From Notolepis coatsorum (Eukaryota; Chordata; Actinopteri; Aulopiformes; Paralepididae), in assembly GCA_963971535.1 (NCBI GenBank), contig OZ020594.1, positions 116,037,127 to 116,101,126 of the forward strand: 64,000 bases of DNA, in the 5' to 3' direction. Below are positions 54,018 through 58,500 of this stretch, piece by piece (position 1 is the first letter of the stretch; each line of letters starts with the position of its first letter). The notes under the pieces are model-generated. The model saw only the letters and a program-made list of their open reading frames with translations, did not search any database and was not told where the DNA came from. The translations under genes and the position numbers were made by a program.

Positions 54018-55504
54018 GGAAGGGGCAAGAAAGAAAGAGAGCTGGGAGAGTGTATGTGTGTGTGAGAGAGAGAGAGAGAGAGGGTGAGAGAGATGAGGAA
54101 GGGGCAAGAAAGAAAGAGAGCTGGGAGAGTGTATGTGTGTGTGAGAGAGAGAGGTGGGGGCGGGGGTCTGTGTTCTCAGCCCTTGTGTGGGTTAATGTAA
54201 CACGTTCCTAACGTTTTCTTTCCCCTATTATTTCATGCACTTTATTCATTGTTTTAAAATATTATTTTCTTTTAAGTTATTTTGTGCATCACTCTGTTTT
54301 GAATTTGATGCAAATTTGCAATGAGTCATCCCTTTGTGTTAAATGGCTGCATAAAGCAAGCATTTGTTGACTCATGTTGATAAGAGTATTAAAACTTGAA
54401 AAATATCAGTTTATGGTAAAGAAAAATATGCAATTAAATTGCGAGTTAACTATGGACAATCATGCGATTAATTGAGTTAAATATTTTAATCGATTGACAG
54501 CACTAATAATAAGTAATACAGATCTACCATCGGTAGAACTAATAAGGTGCATTCAGCCGGTCAGCATGTTAGTGTCCTCATGCACCCGGCCACAGGTCAC
54601 GCTAGATCAGGGGTCAGCAACCTTTTTGACATGGAGTGCCTGTTTGAAATATAGTTGTAACTAGTGTGCCTCAACAATATTCCATGCATCGTAATTTTTT
54701 TTCTCATAATCGGGTCTTTTTAATGATCATTTTTACATTATTACATCATTATTGTTATTATTAACAATATTATTATGATGGTTGTATCAACCCTAAATCT
54801 GAGTTGGGGGGGGGGGGGGGGGAATGCAATGCAGACAAACAGCTGCATACAGTGCGACCATTTCACTCACATTTGCCCATTCATTTTTGGACACATCACA
54901 CACCATCGAGCTATGTGCTGTCATAGCTCCACCTACAGGCCTAATGGATAACACCAGGAGAACACCAGGATGTGAATGGAGGGTGAATGTGAGGTATATC
55001 GTGTAAATAAGTTTTGATTGATCGCAAGACTACACTGTAAAAATAATAATAATAATAAGTTACCAGAACTTAAAAATATTGAGTTCAGTTACTGTGCATT
55101 AAGGTTTTCAGTTTTCAATCCATAATAAGTTAACAGAAAAATAAGTACACAACCACATTATTTCAACCTAATAAAACTATGTTTATTGTCATTGTTTTAA
55201 GAACACAAGTTGACTTGGTAATACTCACATTTTGAGTAAAAAAAATGGCTTAACATGTGCAATGTTCAATGAAATAGAAAAATAAATAATAAAATGTGTT
55301 GAATAATCCCACTGGTCACAATGGTGACCGTAATAATGTTTTTGTTATAAGGCTCTGCAAATGTTACTGAATGATGTAGCAATGTATTTCCAGCTAAATT
55401 GAAATAATAAACAAATAAAGGGTCTCAATTAAATATGTGGTAGTAAAAAGAACCTGTGGGAGGATTTCAACAAGATAAATAAAAAATGTCACTATAATAT
55501 TAAC

Positions 55505-55535
<31 letters not shown>

Positions 55536-58500
55536 TTTACTGCTGCCCCCTGTGCCTATGAAAATGCCCCCGCGTGCCTATGCAGGCACGCGTGCCTAGG
55601 GTTGCCTACCCCTGCGCTAGATGGTCTAGATCAGGGGTGTCAAACAAATTTTCACAGAGGGCCACATCAGCATTATGGTTGCCCTCAAAGGGCCAAAGAC
55701 CGTATAAATGTTAATGTAATGTAAAATAAATGTAGCTACACATTTACATATTGTTAAACATGGTGTTTCTGTATTTATTACTTATTCAAGTTATACATAT
55801 TGCATATTCATTTGCATAAATGTAAAAATATATGTTAGCTTATGTTATTTTAACAAATAATTTTAGTTTATCAGAACCCCATATTACTCCACCAATCAAT
55901 GATCAAACCATTCAAGTAAATAACAAAGAAGAATATCATCAAATACAAGCTATGACATTAAGTTTGTTCAAAACCTTTTTGTCACAGTCAAGAGGGGCAG
56001 AACTAACAACTGTGAGCTGCAAAGAACACGTGGGACAGATGTAAGGCTGAGCCCGAACCCTGTTTTTAGGGTTCGGACGTTCGCCAGGGTGTATCGAACG
56101 AACGTTCGAACGTTTGTTTTTTGTAAATTTATTCCTTTTCTTTTTTTTATATAATTTTTTTTTTTTTATTATTATAGATCCTACGGAGGGCGGCATTGCA
56201 TAATCTATTGGTGAAAAAACATGTTGTTTATAGTGGTGGCTGTTCATGTAAACATGTAATTAAACAAAGCAGAGAGGCGCGCGCCTCGGCTCCTTCCACC
56301 GTCTACCTCTGACGGGGGACGGCAGAGAGACAGAGAGACACCGGCGCGGGGGTTCCGCCGGTCTCCCAACACGCCTGCCGCCTCGGCCAGAGTTGTTTCC
56401 AACGCAACCACCTCCCGCCATGAAGCTCGCGCTCCGTGGCCGAAAAAGGCAATAATGATCCTTCCGCAGGTTCACCTATGGAAAGTTGTTACGACTTTTA
56501 CTTCCTCGGCGGGGAGCTAACGCTACGTTAATGCTTCTCTCAAGCAGATCAATGGCGGCATTGCCGGAAGTAAAAAAAATAATAAACGCTTGCCGATTGG
56601 TGGTAACAGCAGAGGCGGGTGCAAGCGGTGTGACGTAATTGGCAGAATCGCCTGTCATTCAATCAAAATTGTTCTATTGCATTGGTTGAGACTAGAGCTC
56701 TGGTTGAGTATCCAGCAACAGCCCGGCAGAGACCATACTGGTTGAGCCGAGCGATCTCACTCGGGGGACGCGCCGCTTCACATCGCCTCACCGTCGTTGC
56801 GCCTGCTTTATTTCTTTTCACCGAACGTTCGAACCCATTAATTAAAGTCCGAATGTCAGCTTAACGAACGAACGTTTGAACGTTCGAACGTTCGGGCTCA
56901 GCCTTAGACAGATGTAGCAGATGTTACAAAAACAAATGGCTGCACACAACCTTGCAGAGGCCATACATCCAACTAATGGAAGATAGTTTAATTAACTTTA
57001 ATTAACAGATTGCAGAATGGGTACTGTTGTGAAGGATCAGATTAAACCGAATATATATATTTATTTATGGATATATATTTAATAGTATTTGTATATCGTT
57101 TGATATCCCTTGTATATTCCTTGTACATATACACTGAATATCCCTTTAGTCTACTAACAGCCCATAATAGTTTCATTCTCTCATTGGACAAGAACTTGGC
57201 GCCAGCAGCCAAGCCCCTTGGTTCAAGTTCAATCGTGCCGACGAACATGTCGTTACTAGTAGAGTTGTTCCGATACCGATACTGGTATCGGAAATGCCGC
57301 CGATACTGCCTAAAATGCTGGTATCGGTATCGGCGAGTACACGTAAATTCTAGCCTCCGATCCCATGATGTAATTTATCTCCTGCCGAGTCCTGCGGAGA
57401 GCGAGGATTATAAAATGAACATGTTTTAAAGTGTGATGCTGTGTCATTTTAACAGCAGATACACTTTCTTAAATTCCATTGTCCCCGACAGTGCCGTGTG
57501 ACGGGGAGCTCGGACGGGAATCGGGATGTGTTTGGCTGGTGTTATGATAGCATTAGCTGGAAAGATAGCTAGTTGGAACAACATCCGCTTTTAACGTTAC
57601 ATCAAATCAGATGATCGCCTGTCCTTTCTCCAGGACCTAACACTGTCCGTGACCGTCTATCAACAATAATGCACCCACGGTGAATTGTATTTAAGTTAAG
57701 TAGCTACGGACTAGCGTTAGCTGACTATTACTAACGTTATCTTAATGGCAATGCGGGAAGACGAGCTAGGTCAGTTAGCTTAGCTTGATAACGTTACCGT
57801 GTCTAAAGTTGGTGCTATTCACATAATCCAGCAATAATGGCTGCAGACCTGCAAGCAAAGTACAGCAAGTGCCAAAGGATAAGAGTCTGAGGCGGAGTTT
57901 CAAAAGAGAATGTTGAATATTTATTTTGCATCAAAAATCACAACATGAACGTTCTATCTGCCACTAGCTTACAGACTGAATAGGGTATATCTGCAGAGCC
58001 ACTGAGTAGCGAGTGCAACACCGTTTAATGTCCGTGTGGATCATTGGAGTAGGGTATATCTGCAGTGCTGCAGCCCATACTCATTGATTAATGATACTAA
58101 TACAAATCTATACAATCACCTGTTGTTGAATAAATACTATACGTTCTAGTTATTACTAAAAAACAGTATAACAGTATCTGAAAAAAAAAAAAAAGTATAA
58201 TTTATATAATTTTTTTTTTTATGCACTGGTATCGGATAAATATCGGTATCGGCCGATACCCAAAGCTTAGGTATCGGAATCGGATCGGAAAGGGAAAAAT
58301 GGTATCGGAACATCTCTAGTTACTAGCCCGGTTCCGCGTAGGAATACGTCTGGCGAAATACGAATGGTACTATTTGTTCACAGCGCATATATATATGGCG
58401 CAAGTAAAGTAGAACTTTCTTTTAGTCCCTTAGCCCTTAGTTCTTTACCCTCCAACCTAGTGGCAAGACGTTAAGCCTCACCCACGATACACGTGTGGTG

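Larger units (their letters stand above)
56042..56906. mobile_element. hAT-type element carrying rDNA
   Basis: The perfect 8-bp TSD GACAGATG (56034-56041 and 56907-56914) flanks the ends TAAGGCTGAGCCCGAACC and CGGGCTCAGCCTTA, with subterminal GAACGTTCGAACG repeats. The centre holds an antisense piece of the 18S rRNA 3' end and probable ITS1. No transposase was found. Confidence 0.9.

Noticed and set aside
56453..56507. Functional rRNA gene
   Set aside because: Only about 55 nt of 18S is present, with changes, inside a hAT element.
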